NCBI RefSeq assembly: GCF_029846175.1
Contig: NZ_JARWAC010000016.1
Coordinates: 62,001 to 126,000, forward strand
Reading direction: 5' to 3'
Source: Sphaerisporangium sp. TRM90804
Lineage (GTDB): Bacteria; Actinomycetota; Actinomycetes; Streptosporangiales; Streptosporangiaceae
DNA: 64,000 nucleotides
The position numbers and the translations under genes were made by a program. The notes under the pieces are model-generated. The model was not told where the DNA came from. It did not search any database and saw only the letters and a program-made list of their open reading frames with translations. Positions 31,617 to 41,196 of the stretch are shown here, piece by piece; the first letter of the stretch is position 1, and every line of letters begins with the position of its first letter.

Positions 31617-31780
31617 CGGGAGGTCGGGGTCGGGCGGGGGTGGGAGGTCGGGGTCGGGCGGGGTGGGAGGTCGGGGTCGGGCGGGGCGGGAGGTCGGGAG
31701 CGGGCGGGGGTGGGAGGTCGGGGTCGGGCGGGGCGGGAGGTCGGGAGCGGGCGGGGGTGGGAGGTCGGGGAGCGGGCGGA
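31617..31780. repeat. G-rich minisatellite, seven 23-24-bp units
   Basis: Units of the form (T/C)GGGAGGTCGGG(GT/A)CGGGCGGGG repeat about seven times. Runs of three to five G occur every few bases on the plus strand, so G-quadruplex formation is likely. It lies upstream of the acetoacetyl-CoA synthetase gene. The surrounding 31429-31955 contains no credible gene. Confidence 0.85.
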
Positions 31781-31955
31781 GGGGGAGGCCGGAGCGGGGT
31801 GGTGTATGGGGTGGCCATGCTGGGAGGGGGCTGTCGGTATGGACGGGGCATGTGCCCGGGGGGTGGCGGGGTGGGGGGCGCGCACGGGGTGGGGGGCGGG
31901 CCTGTGTGGGTGGGCGGGATGGCGTCTCGGCGGGGGGGTCCGTCAGGATGGGGCC

Positions 31956-34079
31956 ATGGTTGAGGAAGGTGCGCTGCTCTGGGAGCCGTCGGCCGAGGTG
32001 GTGCGCGAGGCGGGGGTCACCCGGTTCGCCGAGTGGCTCGGGCGTCCCGGGCAGGCTTACGAAGACCTCTGGCGCTGGTCGGTGGAGGCTCCGGAGGAGT
32101 TCTGGACGGCGGTGTGGAAGTACTTCGCGGTCGTCGGCGACCGTGGTGACGGGCCCGTCATCAGTGGGACGATGCCGGACGCGAAATGGTTCGCGGGAGC
32201 GAGGCTGAACTACGCGGCGAACGCGCTGCGTCACGACCCCGGCCGCCCGGCCGTCGTCGCCCGCGAGGAGTCGGGACGGCGCCGGACGCTCACCTACGGC
32301 GAGCTCGCCGACGAGGTCGCCCGGGTGCGGGCGGGCCTGGTGCGGCTCGGGGTCACCCGGGGCGACCGCGTGGCGGCCTACCTGCCCAACAACGTCGAGG
32401 CGCTGGTGGCCTTCCTGGCCACCGCCGGCCTGGGCGCCATCTGGTCGTCCTGCTCGCCCGACTTCGGCGCCTCCAGCGTCGCCGACCGGTTCACCCAGAT
32501 CACGCCGAAGGTGCTGATCGCCGTCACCGGTTACACCTACAACGGCCGCCGCTTCGACCGGTCGGCCGTCGTCGCCGATCTCGCGGCCCGCCTGCCCAGC
32601 CTGTCGGCGACGATCCTGGTCGGCGCGGAGCCGGGCGGCCCGTCCACCGGCGGGACGGGCCTAGGAGCGGCGTCAACGGACGGCACCGCGCCGGGCGCTG
32701 CGTCACCAGGCCATGCGGCGCCGGACGCCGTGGCTTCCGGCGGGACGGGCCCCGGAGCGGTGTCCACGGACCCCGCCGCACCGGGCGGTGCGGCACCAGG
32801 CCATGCGGCGTCGGGTGGCGCGGGTTTCGCGGGTGTGGCGGCGTCGGGGGACGGACCCTCCGGGCGGGTGCTGACCTGGGAGGAGCTTCGGGCGGAGGCC
32901 GGGGGCGGGGAGGTCGAGGAGGTGGCGTTCGACCATCCGCTGTGGGTGGTCTACTCCTCGGGGACCACCGGGCTGCCGAAGCCGATCGTGCACGGGCACG
33001 GCGGCATCGTGCTGGAGCATCTGAAGGCGCTCTCCTTCCACCAGGACATCGGCGCGGACGACGTCTTCTTCTGGTACACCACCACCGGCTGGATGATGTG
33101 GAACTACCTGCTCGGTGGTCTGCTGACCGGCGCCACCGTGGTCCTGTACGACGGCAGCGCCACCCACCCCGGCACCGACGCGCTGTGGCGGATCGCCGCC
33201 GAGGAGGGCGTCACGTACTTCGGCACGGGCGCGCCGTACATCACCGCCTCCATGCGCGCGGGGCTGCGCCCCACGGGCCTCGACCGTCTGCGCGGCGTCG
33301 GCTCCACCGGCTCGCCGCTGCCGCCGGAGGGCTTCGCCTGGCTGTACGACGTGCTGCCGACCGTCCAGCTCGGGTCCTTCTCGGGCGGCACCGACGTGTG
33401 CACCGGGTTCGTCGGCGCGGTGCCCACCCTGCCGGTCAAGGCGGGCGTGATCCCCTGCCGCTGCCTCGGCGCGGCCGTGGAGGCCTACGACCCCGAGGGC
33501 AAGCCGGTGACCGGCGAGGTCGGCGAGCTGGTGCTGACCCGCCCCATGCCGTCCATGCCGGTGCGGTTCTGGAACGACCCCGGCGGCGAGCGCTACCGGG
33601 AGAGCTACTTCGCCGACTACCCCGGCGTCTGGCGGCACGGCGACTGGATCAAGGTCCTTCCCGACGGCGGGTGCGTGATCTACGGCCGCTCGGACTCCAC
33701 GCTGAACCGCGGCGGCGTCCGCATGGGCACCAGCGAGTTCTACCGGGTGGTCGAGCGGTTCCCGGAGATCGCCGACAGCCTCGTGATCGACACCGGCCAG
33801 CTCGGGCGGGACGGCCGCCTGCTGCTCTACGTCACGATGGCCGCCGGCGGCACGCTCGGCGACGACCTCGCCGCCCGGCTGAAGCGGGCGCTGCGCGAGG
33901 AGCTGTCGCCCCGCCACGTCCCCGACGAGATCCGCGAGGTGCCCGGCATCCCGCGCACGCTGAGCGGCAAGAAGCTGGAGGTGCCGGTGCGCAAGATCCT
34001 GCTCGGCGTCCCGGTCGACAAGGCCGCCAACCCCGGCTCCATGGCCAACCCGGAGGTGCTGGAGCACTTCCTCCCCTGA
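31956..34079 (+). CDS. Acetoacetyl-CoA synthetase
   Basis: A 707-residue ANL-family enzyme that activates acetoacetate with ATP and CoA. The N-terminus (WEPSAEVVREAGVTRFAEWL) and the ACS-like core are typical. The AMP loop is VVYSSGTTGLPKPIVH near residue 332. The catalytic Lys is in PRTLSGKKLEVPVRKI near residue 672. The protein is some 50 residues longer than usual because of a low-complexity Gly/Ala/Pro/Thr insert at about residues 226-305. The insert is partly made of a 90-base in-frame duplication. ATG at 31956 is taken because upstream in-frame codons encode only minisatellite translation. CAGGAT six bases before the ATG hints at a leaderless transcript. Confidence 0.93.
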   Translation: MVEEGALLWEPSAEVVREAGVTRFAEWLGRPGQAYEDLWRWSVEAPEEFWTAVWKYFAVVGDRGDGPVISGTMPDAKWFAGARLNYAANALRHDPGRPAVVAREESGRRRTLTYGELADEVARVRAGLVRLGVTRGDRVAAYLPNNVEALVAFLATAGLGAIWSSCSPDFGASSVADRFTQITPKVLIAVTGYTYNGRRFDRSAVVADLAARLPSLSATILVGAEPGGPSTGGTGLGAASTDGTAPGAASPGHAAPDAVASGGTGPGAVSTDPAAPGGAAPGHAASGGAGFAGVAASGDGPSGRVLTWEELRAEAGGGEVEEVAFDHPLWVVYSSGTTGLPKPIVHGHGGIVLEHLKALSFHQDIGADDVFFWYTTTGWMMWNYLLGGLLTGATVVLYDGSATHPGTDALWRIAAEEGVTYFGTGAPYITASMRAGLRPTGLDRLRGVGSTGSPLPPEGFAWLYDVLPTVQLGSFSGGTDVCTGFVGAVPTLPVKAGVIPCRCLGAAVEAYDPEGKPVTGEVGELVLTRPMPSMPVRFWNDPGGERYRESYFADYPGVWRHGDWIKVLPDGGCVIYGRSDSTLNRGGVRMGTSEFYRVVERFPEIADSLVIDTGQLGRDGRLLLYVTMAAGGTLGDDLAARLKRALREELSPRHVPDEIREVPGIPRTLSGKKLEVPVRKILLGVPVDKAANPGSMANPEVLEHFLP
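32647..32826 (+). repeat. 90-bp in-frame tandem duplication inside the synthetase gene
   Basis: Copies 32647-32736 and 32737-32826 share CCGGCGGGACGGGCC at their starts and CACCAGGCCATGCGGCG near their ends. Each encodes a 30-residue Gly/Ala/Thr/Pro-rich unit containing APGHA or SPGHA. The copies have diverged at scattered positions. Confidence 0.85.
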
Positions 34080-34125
34080 CCGCCGGCCTTGGGCGGGCCC
34101 CTCCCTGGGGCACCCCGTTCATGCC

Positions 34126-34296
34126 GGCGGGCCGCTCGGACAGACGGCGGGCCGCTCGGACAGACCGGCCCGCCTGAGCGGATCCGCCCACCGCGGGGCC
34201 ACCCACCCTCTCTAGACGGGTTGCCCGGGGGTGAGAAGCGGCTCACTGGAGCCGTCAAGATCGCCTGCCACCCACCCTCTCTGGACGGGTTGCCCG
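34126..34296. repeat. Two repeat pairs in a 3'-3' intergenic region
   Basis: A perfect 20-base tandem repeat GGCGGGCCGCTCGGACAGAC lies at 34126-34145 and 34146-34165. A 29-base direct repeat beginning CCACCCACCCTCTCT lies at 34199-34227 and 34268-34296 with one mismatch. Between the latter copies is the inverted repeat GGCTC/GAGCC. This lies between the ends of two convergent genes; no gene is present. Confidence 0.85.
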
Positions 34297-34325
34297 CTCA
34301 CGACAGGCCCGACGTTCCGCGCGGG

Positions 34326-35906
34326 TCAGACGGCCTGGGGGAAGTCGAAGAGGCGGTCGGGGTCGTAGGCGGCCTTGACCTTGGACAGGCGTGCGGCGTT
34401 GGGGCCGTAGTAGGCCTGACGCCAGCCGCGCAGGGTGGGGTCGATGTAGTTGACGTACGCGTGCGCGCCGAAGTGGGCCTCCATGGCGGCGTGCGCTCCG
34501 CGCAGCCAGCTCGCCGCGCCCGCCCGGTGCGCGTAGTACTGCGCGCTGAACAGGGCCTGGCGGTGCGGGAACGCCGTGGCGTCCGGCCGCACGCGGGCGA
34601 CGGCCCCGCCGAGGGCGTCCAGCAGGATGGAGTGCCGGCCGGGCCGGCCGGCCTGCTCGACCAGCGCCTTGACGCCCGAGGCCGTCAGCGGCCGGTAGGC
34701 CAGGTGGGACGCGGCGACGAACGCGTCGCGCGGGAAGCGGCCGTCACGGGTGCGGCCCGGGAGGTCCCCGGGGCGGTGACACTGCGACACCGTGCGCGAC
34801 GCGCACCCGGCCATGGTCATCATGGCGTCGGCGTACCCCATGGCGGTCACCGAGCGGACCGAGGGGGCGGAGCCCACCGCGGCGAGCAGGGGCTCCAGCT
34901 CGCGCTCGCAGGCGGCGCGCGAGCCCAGATACAGGCCGCCGATCCGCAGGTCGGGGACGGGATCGTGGCCGAGGTGCAGGTTGGACCACAGGGCGTCCGG
35001 GGCGCGCGGCGCCCAGCGCTGCCAGGCGTCCAGGGCGCGCGGCGCCCGGGACCACGGCCACCCCAGCGAGAAGACGGTGACGTCCTGTGTGCGGTGGGTG
35101 CGGAAGGTGAACGACACCGCCACCCCGAAGTTGCCGCCCCCGCCGCCGCGCGAGGCCCAGTACAGGTCGGCGTGGTGGCGGGCGTCGCAGGTGAGCAGCC
35201 GCCCGTCGGCGGTGACGACCCGCACGGACTCCAGCACGTCGCAGGTGAGGCCGTACCGCCGGGCGACGACGCCGAGCCCGCCGCCGAGGGTGAGGCCGGC
35301 GATGCCCACCGTCGGGCACGAGCCCGCCGGGATGGACACGCCCCGGGCGGCCAGCCGGTCGTAGACGTCGACGAGCTGCGCCCCCGCGCCGACGACCGCG
35401 CGCCCGGGGGTCGCCCGCACGTCGCTCATGGGCGAGACGTCCACGACCAGGCCGGTGCCGGTGGACCAGCCCGCGTAGCCGTGCCCGCCCGACCGCGAGG
35501 TGAGCGGCGCCCCGGTGCGCCGGGCGAAGGCCAGGCACTCGGCGACGTCGCCGGGGTTCTCGCAGTACGCCACCCCGCCAGGGCGCACGCCGTCGTAGGA
35601 GGGGTTGTACAGGCGGCGGGCCTCGTCGTAGGAAGCCTCTCCGGGGCGGATCAGCCGCCCGTCGAGCCCTTCGCCCAGGGCGGCCCAGTCGGCGCGGGCG
35701 GGGCCCGTCCGCGCGCCGGTGCGCACGGCGCCCGCGGACGTCCGGGGGCTCGCGGGCGGGGCGGAGGGCGAGGCGGGGGGCGTGGTGGCCGCCGCCGAGG
35801 GGGCGCCGGGGCCGGCGGCGGGGGACGCGCACCCGGCGGCCGCGCCGGCGGCGAGCGCGGAGACGCGGAGGAAGTCCCGCCGGCCCAGGCCGGACCGAAT
35901 GGTCAC
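34326..35906 (-). CDS. Tat-exported FAD-linked oxidase (BBE-like), lipoprotein
   Basis: A 526-residue flavoprotein. The N-terminus has the twin-arginine motif GRRDFLRVS and ends in a lipobox-like GAAAGC, so export in folded form and lipid anchoring are predicted. A Pro/Ala/Ser linker follows. The FAD-binding domain has the flavin-linking His in SRSGGHGYAGWS, and the second covalent residue Cys in GSCPTVGIAGLTLGGGLG; bicovalent flavin is therefore likely. The BBE C-terminal domain ends YVNYIDPTL...YDPDRLFDFPQAV. Substrates of relatives are carbohydrates or alkaloid-like compounds; the substrate here is unknown. The start is GTG at 35906 after GGGGGA. Confidence 0.9.
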   Translation of the reverse strand: MTIRSGLGRRDFLRVSALAAGAAAGCASPAAGPGAPSAAATTPPASPSAPPASPRTSAGAVRTGARTGPARADWAALGEGLDGRLIRPGEASYDEARRLYNPSYDGVRPGGVAYCENPGDVAECLAFARRTGAPLTSRSGGHGYAGWSTGTGLVVDVSPMSDVRATPGRAVVGAGAQLVDVYDRLAARGVSIPAGSCPTVGIAGLTLGGGLGVVARRYGLTCDVLESVRVVTADGRLLTCDARHHADLYWASRGGGGGNFGVAVSFTFRTHRTQDVTVFSLGWPWSRAPRALDAWQRWAPRAPDALWSNLHLGHDPVPDLRIGGLYLGSRAACERELEPLLAAVGSAPSVRSVTAMGYADAMMTMAGCASRTVSQCHRPGDLPGRTRDGRFPRDAFVAASHLAYRPLTASGVKALVEQAGRPGRHSILLDALGGAVARVRPDATAFPHRQALFSAQYYAHRAGAASWLRGAHAAMEAHFGAHAYVNYIDPTLRGWRQAYYGPNAARLSKVKAAYDPDRLFDFPQAV

Positions 35907-36260
35907 GCGTCCCCCAAGGGCCGGTCAGCGTTCACGAAAAGGTGCACTCTCATAAGTGAGACGTGGCCAGGGTCGGCTTGGTTTATCACAGATGCGTCAC
36001 AGCGGGCCGGGCGTTCCTTGAGCCGGGGGGTACAAGGGGGAATCCAGCCAGATGCCGACAAGTTAACGTTTGAGGTGTGATGGCTTGGTATCGGGTACAG
36101 CGGGAGGCGAGTCGACGTCAACGGCGACCCGGCGGCCCCCCGGTGAGGGCGGCCCGATCCCCCGGCCGTCCCCCGGAAGGCGCCGCGTGACCGGGGCGCG
36201 GCCCTCGGGCCGTGACCAGACGAGACACCGGCGACCCCTCACAAAGGAGTGAGCGACACC

Positions 36261-39200
36261 ATGCCCCTCGACGAGGCGAAGGACCTGCTGCTCAGGTCCG
36301 CGGCGGAGCGATGCGCCAGCCCCCCCGGCGGTGACCGCCTGGACGCCCGGAGCGCCCTGGCGCTCCTGCGGCAGTACTACCGGCACGTCGCCCACGAGGA
36401 CCTGACCGGCCGCGACGCCGTCGAGCTGTACGCGCCCGCCATGGCGCACCGCAGGCTCGCGGCCTACCGCCCGCAGGGCAGGCCGCTGGTGCGCGCCCAC
36501 ACCCCGACGGTGCCGGGCGACGGGTACGACCTCGGGCGCTCCGTCGTCGAGGTGGTCACCGACGACATGCCCTACCTCGTCGACTCGGTGACCATGGAGC
36601 TGGACCGCCACGACGTCGGCGTGCACATCCTGATCCACCCCCAGATGACCGTGCGCCGCGACATGACCGGCCGGATGCTCGGCGACGACCGCGCCGACCT
36701 CAGCGGGCAGACCCTGGCCGAGTCGTGGATGCACATCGAGCTCGACCGGCACGTCGGCCCCGAGACCCTGGCCGACATCGAGGGCGACCTGCTGCGCGTC
36801 CTGCAGGACGTCCGCTACGCCGTCGAGGACGGTGACAAGATGCGGGCGCTCGCCGTGGGCATCGCGGACGAGGTCGAGGCCGACCCGCCCGCCCTGCCAC
36901 CGGGCGGCATGGACGACCACCTCGAACTGCTCCGCTGGCTCGCCGACGGCCACTTCACCTTCCTCGGCTACCGCGAGTACCGCCTGGAGACCGCGCAGGA
37001 CGGCGACCGGCTGCGCGCGCTGCCCGGCACCGGGCTCGGCATCCTGCGCGCCGACAAGGCCGGCTCGGCCAGCTTCGCCGCCATGCCGCCCGAGCTGCGG
37101 GCCAAGGCGCGGGAGAAACAGCTCCTCATCGTCACCAAGGCCAACAGCCGCGCGACCGTGCACCGCCCGGCCTACCTCGACTACATCGGCGTCAAGGTCT
37201 TCAGCCCCGAGGGCGAGGTCGTCGGCGAGCGCCGCTTCCTGGGCCTGTTCACGCACGTCGCCTACAGCGAGTCGATCTCGCACATCCCGGTGCTGCGCCG
37301 CAAGCTGCGCCAGGTGCTCGCCGAGGCCGGGCTGGACCCCGACGGCCACGACGGCTCCGACCTGATCGAGATCCTGGAGACCTTCCCGCGCGCCGAGCTG
37401 TTCCAGATCTCGGTGGAGGAGCTGGTGCCGATCGCGCTCGGCGTGCTGCGGCTGCGCGAGCGCAAGCGCGTCAAGCTCTTCCTGCGCCGCGACGACTACG
37501 GCCGCTACATCTCGTGCCTGATCTACCTGCCGAGAGACCGCTACACCACCGACGTGCGCATCCGCATGCAGGAGCTCCTGCTCAAGGCGCTGGGCGGCAC
37601 GTCGCTCGACTACAGCACGATGATCGGCGAGTCGCCGCTCGCCCGCCTGCACGTCGTCATCCGCGGCGAGCGCGGCCGGCCGCTGAGCACGGCCGGCATC
37701 GACCTGGAGGAGCTGGAGGCCCGCGTCGCGGCCACCACGCGCACCTGGGAGGACGACCTGGCGGCGGCGATGGGCGAGCTGCCCCCGGGCGAGGAGACCA
37801 CCGCACCCGCCCGGCGCCACGCCACCGAGTTCCCCGACTTCCCCGAGGGCTACAAGGCCGACTTCACGCCCGCCACCGCCGTCGACGACCTGCGCCGGCT
37901 GCAGCGGCTCACCCCCGGGCAGATCTCGATGGACCTGTACGAGCCCGGCGACCGGGCGCAGGGCGAGCTGCGGTTCAAGATCTACCGTGTCGGGTCGGCC
38001 CTGTCGCTGTCGGAGGTGCTGCCCCTGCTGTCGCGCATGGGCGTCGAGGTCGTGGACGAGCGGCCGTACCAGATCGGCGTGCCCGGCGGGGAGCCCGCCT
38101 GGATCTACGACTTCGGCCTGCGCGCCGAGACCTTCGCCGACGACGGCAAGCTCGACGTCAAGCAGATGTTCCTGGACGCCTTCGCGGCGCTGTGGAGCGG
38201 CAGGGCCGAGAGCGACGGCTTCAACGCCCTCGTGCTCGCGACCGGGCTCACCTGGCAGCAGGCGCAGATCCTGCGCATGTACGCCAAGTACCTGCGCCAG
38301 GCGGGCACGACCTTCAGCCAGCTCTACATCGAGAAGGCCCTGCTCGGCAACGCCCGGGTGGCCAGACTGCTCGTGCGGCTGTTCGAGGCCCGGCTGGACC
38401 CCGGCCGCAAGCCGGAGGTCCGCGAGGAGGTCGGCGGGGCGCTGCGCGAGGAGATCCTCGCCGCGCTGGACGAGGTGGCCTCGCTCGACGAGGACCGCAT
38501 CCTGCGGGCCTACCTGGAGATGATCTGCGCCACGCTGCGCACCAACGCCTTCCAGAAGGCGGACGGCGCCCCCAAGCCGTACATCTCGATCAAGCTGGAC
38601 CCCTCGGCGATCAGCGTGCTGCCGCTGCCCCGGCCGAAGTTCGAGATCTTCGTGTACTCGCCCCGGGTCGAGGGCGTGCACCTGCGTTTCGGCAAGGTCG
38701 CGCGCGGCGGCCTGCGGTGGTCGGACCGCATGGAGGACTTCCGCACCGAGGTCCTCGGCCTGGTCAAGGCCCAGATGGTGAAGAACACCGTCATCGTCCC
38801 CACCGGCTCCAAGGGCGGCTTCGTCGTGAAGCGCCCGCCCGCGGGCGGCGGGCGCGACGCGCTCATGGCCGAGGGCGTGGCCTGCTACCGCGAGTTCATC
38901 TGCGGCCTGCTCGACGTCACCGACAACCTGGTGGACAACGTCGTGGTGCCGCCCGCCGACGTCGTCCGGCACGACGGCGACGACACCTATCTGGTCGTCG
39001 CGGCCGACAAGGGCACCGCGACCTTCTCCGACATCGCCAACAGCGTCGCCAAGGAGTACGGCTTCTGGCTGGGCGACGCCTTCGCCTCCGGCGGCTCGGT
39101 CGGCTACGACCACAAGGCCATGGGCATCACCGCCCGGGGCGCGTGGGAGTCGGTGGCCTACCACTTCCGCTCGATGGGCGTCGACGTCCAGACCACCGGT

Positions 39201-41129
39201 TTCACCGTCGCCGGCATCGGCGACATGTCCGGCGACGTCTTCGGCAACGGCATGCTGCTGTCCCGGCACATCCGGCTGGTGGCGGCCTTCGACCACCGGC
39301 ACGTCTTCGTCGACCCCGCCCCCGACGCCGCGCGCTCCTTCGCCGAGCGGGCGCGCCTGTTCGAGCTGCCGCGCAGCTCCTGGGCCGACTACGACCCCGC
39401 CCTGATCTCGGCCGGCGGCGGGGTGTGGCCGCGCACGGCCAAGTCGGTGCCGGTGTCCCCGCAGATGCGCGCGGCGCTCGGCATCGCCGACGCGGTGCAG
39501 GCGCTGCCCCCCAACGAGCTGATCAGCGCCATCCTCAGGGCGCCGGTCGACCTGCTGTGGAACGGCGGCATCGGCACCTACGTCAAGGCCTCCACGGAGA
39601 CCCACGCCCACGCCGGCGACAAGGCCAACGACGCGTTGCGCGTCGACGCCTCAGACCTGCGGTGCAGGGTGATCGGCGAGGGCGGCAACCTGGGGCTGAC
39701 CCAGCTCGCCCGCATCGAGTTCGCGCTGAACGGCGGCTACGTCAACACCGACTTCATCGACAACTCCGCCGGGGTGGACACCTCCGACCACGAGGTCAAC
39801 ATCAAGATCCTGCTCGACCGGGTGGTGCGCGACGGCGAGCTGGGCGACCGGGAGCGCGACGAGCTGTTCCTGGACATGACCGGCGAGGTCGCCGGGCTGG
39901 TGCTGCGCGACAACAAGGCCCAGAACGTGGTGCTGGCCACCGCGCGGGCCCAGGCGGCCGAGATGCTGCACATCCACGCCCGCTACCTGCGCAGGCTGGA
40001 GCGCGCGGGGCTCGTCAACCGCGAGCTGGAGGCGCTGCCGTCCGACAAGATGCTGGCCGAGCGGCGCCAGGCCGGGCTCGGGCTCACCGCGCCGGAGTTC
40101 TCGGTGCTGCTGGCGTACACCAAGCTGGTCGCCGACCACGAGCTGCTCGCCTCCGACCTGCCCGACGACCCCTACCTCGAGCCGTGGCTGGTGTCGTACT
40201 TCCCCACGGCGCTGCGCGACCGGTACCGCGCGAGCATGGACGCCCACCCGCTGCGGCGCGAGATCATCACCACCGGCGTGGTGAACGACCTGGTCAACGC
40301 GAGCGGCACCTCGTTCCTGTTCCGCTTCGGCGAGGAGACCGGAGCCTCGACCCCCGACATCGTGCGGGCCTACCTGGTGTCCCGGGAGGTCTTCCAGCTT
40401 CCCGGCTTCTGGCGCGCGGTGGAGGCGCTGGAGAACAAGGTGGACACCTCCACCCAGATCGCCATGCTGCTGGAGGGGCGCAAGCTCTGCGAGCGCGGGG
40501 CCCGGTGGCTGCTGGGCAACCGCAGGCCGCCGCTGGACCTCTCGGCCACCGCCAAGGCCTTCGTGGAGGGCGCCGAGGGGCTGCTGCCGCACCTGCCCAA
40601 GCTGCTCACCGGCCCCGACCTCACGGCGTTCGAGGAGCGCCGCGACGGCTTCGTGGCCAGGGGGGTCCCGGCCGACCTGGCCGAGCGCGCGGCGGTGATG
40701 GTGCCGGCCTACTCGGCGTTCGACCTGGTCGAGATCGCGTCCCATACCTCGCGCCCGGTGAACGACGTGGCGGAGGTCTACTTCGACCTGGCCGACCGGC
40801 TCCAGCTCGCCCGGCTGCGCGAGCGGGTGATCGCGCTGCCGAGGGACACCCGGTGGAACTCCATGGCCAGGGCGGCGCTGCGCGACGACCTCTACGCCGC
40901 GCACGCCACGCTGACCAGGGACGTCCTGACCCACAGCGAGCCCGGCCTGTCCCCGGAGGAGCGGCTGGCCCGCTGGTCGCAGGCCAACTCGGCCGCCGTC
41001 GCCCGTTCCCGGCAGACCCTCTCGGAGATCTGGGAGAGCGACAACTTCGATCTGGCGACGCTCTCGGTGGCCCTGCGCGCCGTGCGCACCCTGGTGGCGA
41101 CCAGCAACCTGCCGCACGCGAGCGGCTGA
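36261..41129 (+). CDS. gdhB: NAD-dependent glutamate dehydrogenase, large (180-kDa) type
   Basis: A 1,622-residue enzyme oxidising glutamate to 2-oxoglutarate with NAD. The N-terminal regulatory region (about 1-700) contains ACT-like segments. The catalytic core shows KVARGGLRWSDRMEDFRTEVLGLVKAQMVKN and the substrate Lys region PTGSKGGFVVK near residue 855. The Rossmann part has VIGEGGNLGLTQLARIEFALNGGYVNTDFIDNSAGVDTSDHEVN. The C-terminal helical region is complete. AAAGGAG at 36243-36249 precedes ATG at 36261; an in-frame GTG at 36249 overlaps the ribosome-binding site and is less likely. It stands alone, with a terminator hairpin just after the stop. Confidence 0.95.
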   Translation: MPLDEAKDLLLRSAAERCASPPGGDRLDARSALALLRQYYRHVAHEDLTGRDAVELYAPAMAHRRLAAYRPQGRPLVRAHTPTVPGDGYDLGRSVVEVVTDDMPYLVDSVTMELDRHDVGVHILIHPQMTVRRDMTGRMLGDDRADLSGQTLAESWMHIELDRHVGPETLADIEGDLLRVLQDVRYAVEDGDKMRALAVGIADEVEADPPALPPGGMDDHLELLRWLADGHFTFLGYREYRLETAQDGDRLRALPGTGLGILRADKAGSASFAAMPPELRAKAREKQLLIVTKANSRATVHRPAYLDYIGVKVFSPEGEVVGERRFLGLFTHVAYSESISHIPVLRRKLRQVLAEAGLDPDGHDGSDLIEILETFPRAELFQISVEELVPIALGVLRLRERKRVKLFLRRDDYGRYISCLIYLPRDRYTTDVRIRMQELLLKALGGTSLDYSTMIGESPLARLHVVIRGERGRPLSTAGIDLEELEARVAATTRTWEDDLAAAMGELPPGEETTAPARRHATEFPDFPEGYKADFTPATAVDDLRRLQRLTPGQISMDLYEPGDRAQGELRFKIYRVGSALSLSEVLPLLSRMGVEVVDERPYQIGVPGGEPAWIYDFGLRAETFADDGKLDVKQMFLDAFAALWSGRAESDGFNALVLATGLTWQQAQILRMYAKYLRQAGTTFSQLYIEKALLGNARVARLLVRLFEARLDPGRKPEVREEVGGALREEILAALDEVASLDEDRILRAYLEMICATLRTNAFQKADGAPKPYISIKLDPSAISVLPLPRPKFEIFVYSPRVEGVHLRFGKVARGGLRWSDRMEDFRTEVLGLVKAQMVKNTVIVPTGSKGGFVVKRPPAGGGRDALMAEGVACYREFICGLLDVTDNLVDNVVVPPADVVRHDGDDTYLVVAADKGTATFSDIANSVAKEYGFWLGDAFASGGSVGYDHKAMGITARGAWESVAYHFRSMGVDVQTTGFTVAGIGDMSGDVFGNGMLLSRHIRLVAAFDHRHVFVDPAPDAARSFAERARLFELPRSSWADYDPALISAGGGVWPRTAKSVPVSPQMRAALGIADAVQALPPNELISAILRAPVDLLWNGGIGTYVKASTETHAHAGDKANDALRVDASDLRCRVIGEGGNLGLTQLARIEFALNGGYVNTDFIDNSAGVDTSDHEVNIKILLDRVVRDGELGDRERDELFLDMTGEVAGLVLRDNKAQNVVLATARAQAAEMLHIHARYLRRLERAGLVNRELEALPSDKMLAERRQAGLGLTAPEFSVLLAYTKLVADHELLASDLPDDPYLEPWLVSYFPTALRDRYRASMDAHPLRREIITTGVVNDLVNASGTSFLFRFGEETGASTPDIVRAYLVSREVFQLPGFWRAVEALENKVDTSTQIAMLLEGRKLCERGARWLLGNRRPPLDLSATAKAFVEGAEGLLPHLPKLLTGPDLTAFEERRDGFVARGVPADLAERAAVMVPAYSAFDLVEIASHTSRPVNDVAEVYFDLADRLQLARLRERVIALPRDTRWNSMARAALRDDLYAAHATLTRDVLTHSEPGLSPEERLARWSQANSAAVARSRQTLSEIWESDNFDLATLSVALRAVRTLVATSNLPHASG

Positions 41130-41157
41130 GCGCCCGGCGGGCGGCCGTGACCACCGC

Positions 41158-41191
41158 CCGGTGGCGGGACGGCGACGCCGCCCGCCACCGG
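41158..41191. terminator. Hairpin between convergent genes
   Basis: CCGGTGGCGGG (41158-41168) and CCCGCCACCGG (41181-41191) form a perfect 11-base stem; the loop ACGGCGACGCCG can pair further. It lies between the gdh stop and the lipoprotein stop. Confidence 0.65.
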
Positions 41192-41196
41192 CCGGG

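Noticed and set aside
31458-31955. Extension of the acetoacetyl-CoA synthetase frame upstream by 166 codons
   Set aside because: The added part only translates the G-rich minisatellite and has no family similarity.
36063-39611. Very long open frame (1,182 codons) on the minus strand opposite the glutamate dehydrogenase gene
   Set aside because: It is the mirror of a well conserved gene in a GC-rich genome; its translation is Gly/Asp/Val/Arg-rich without domains.
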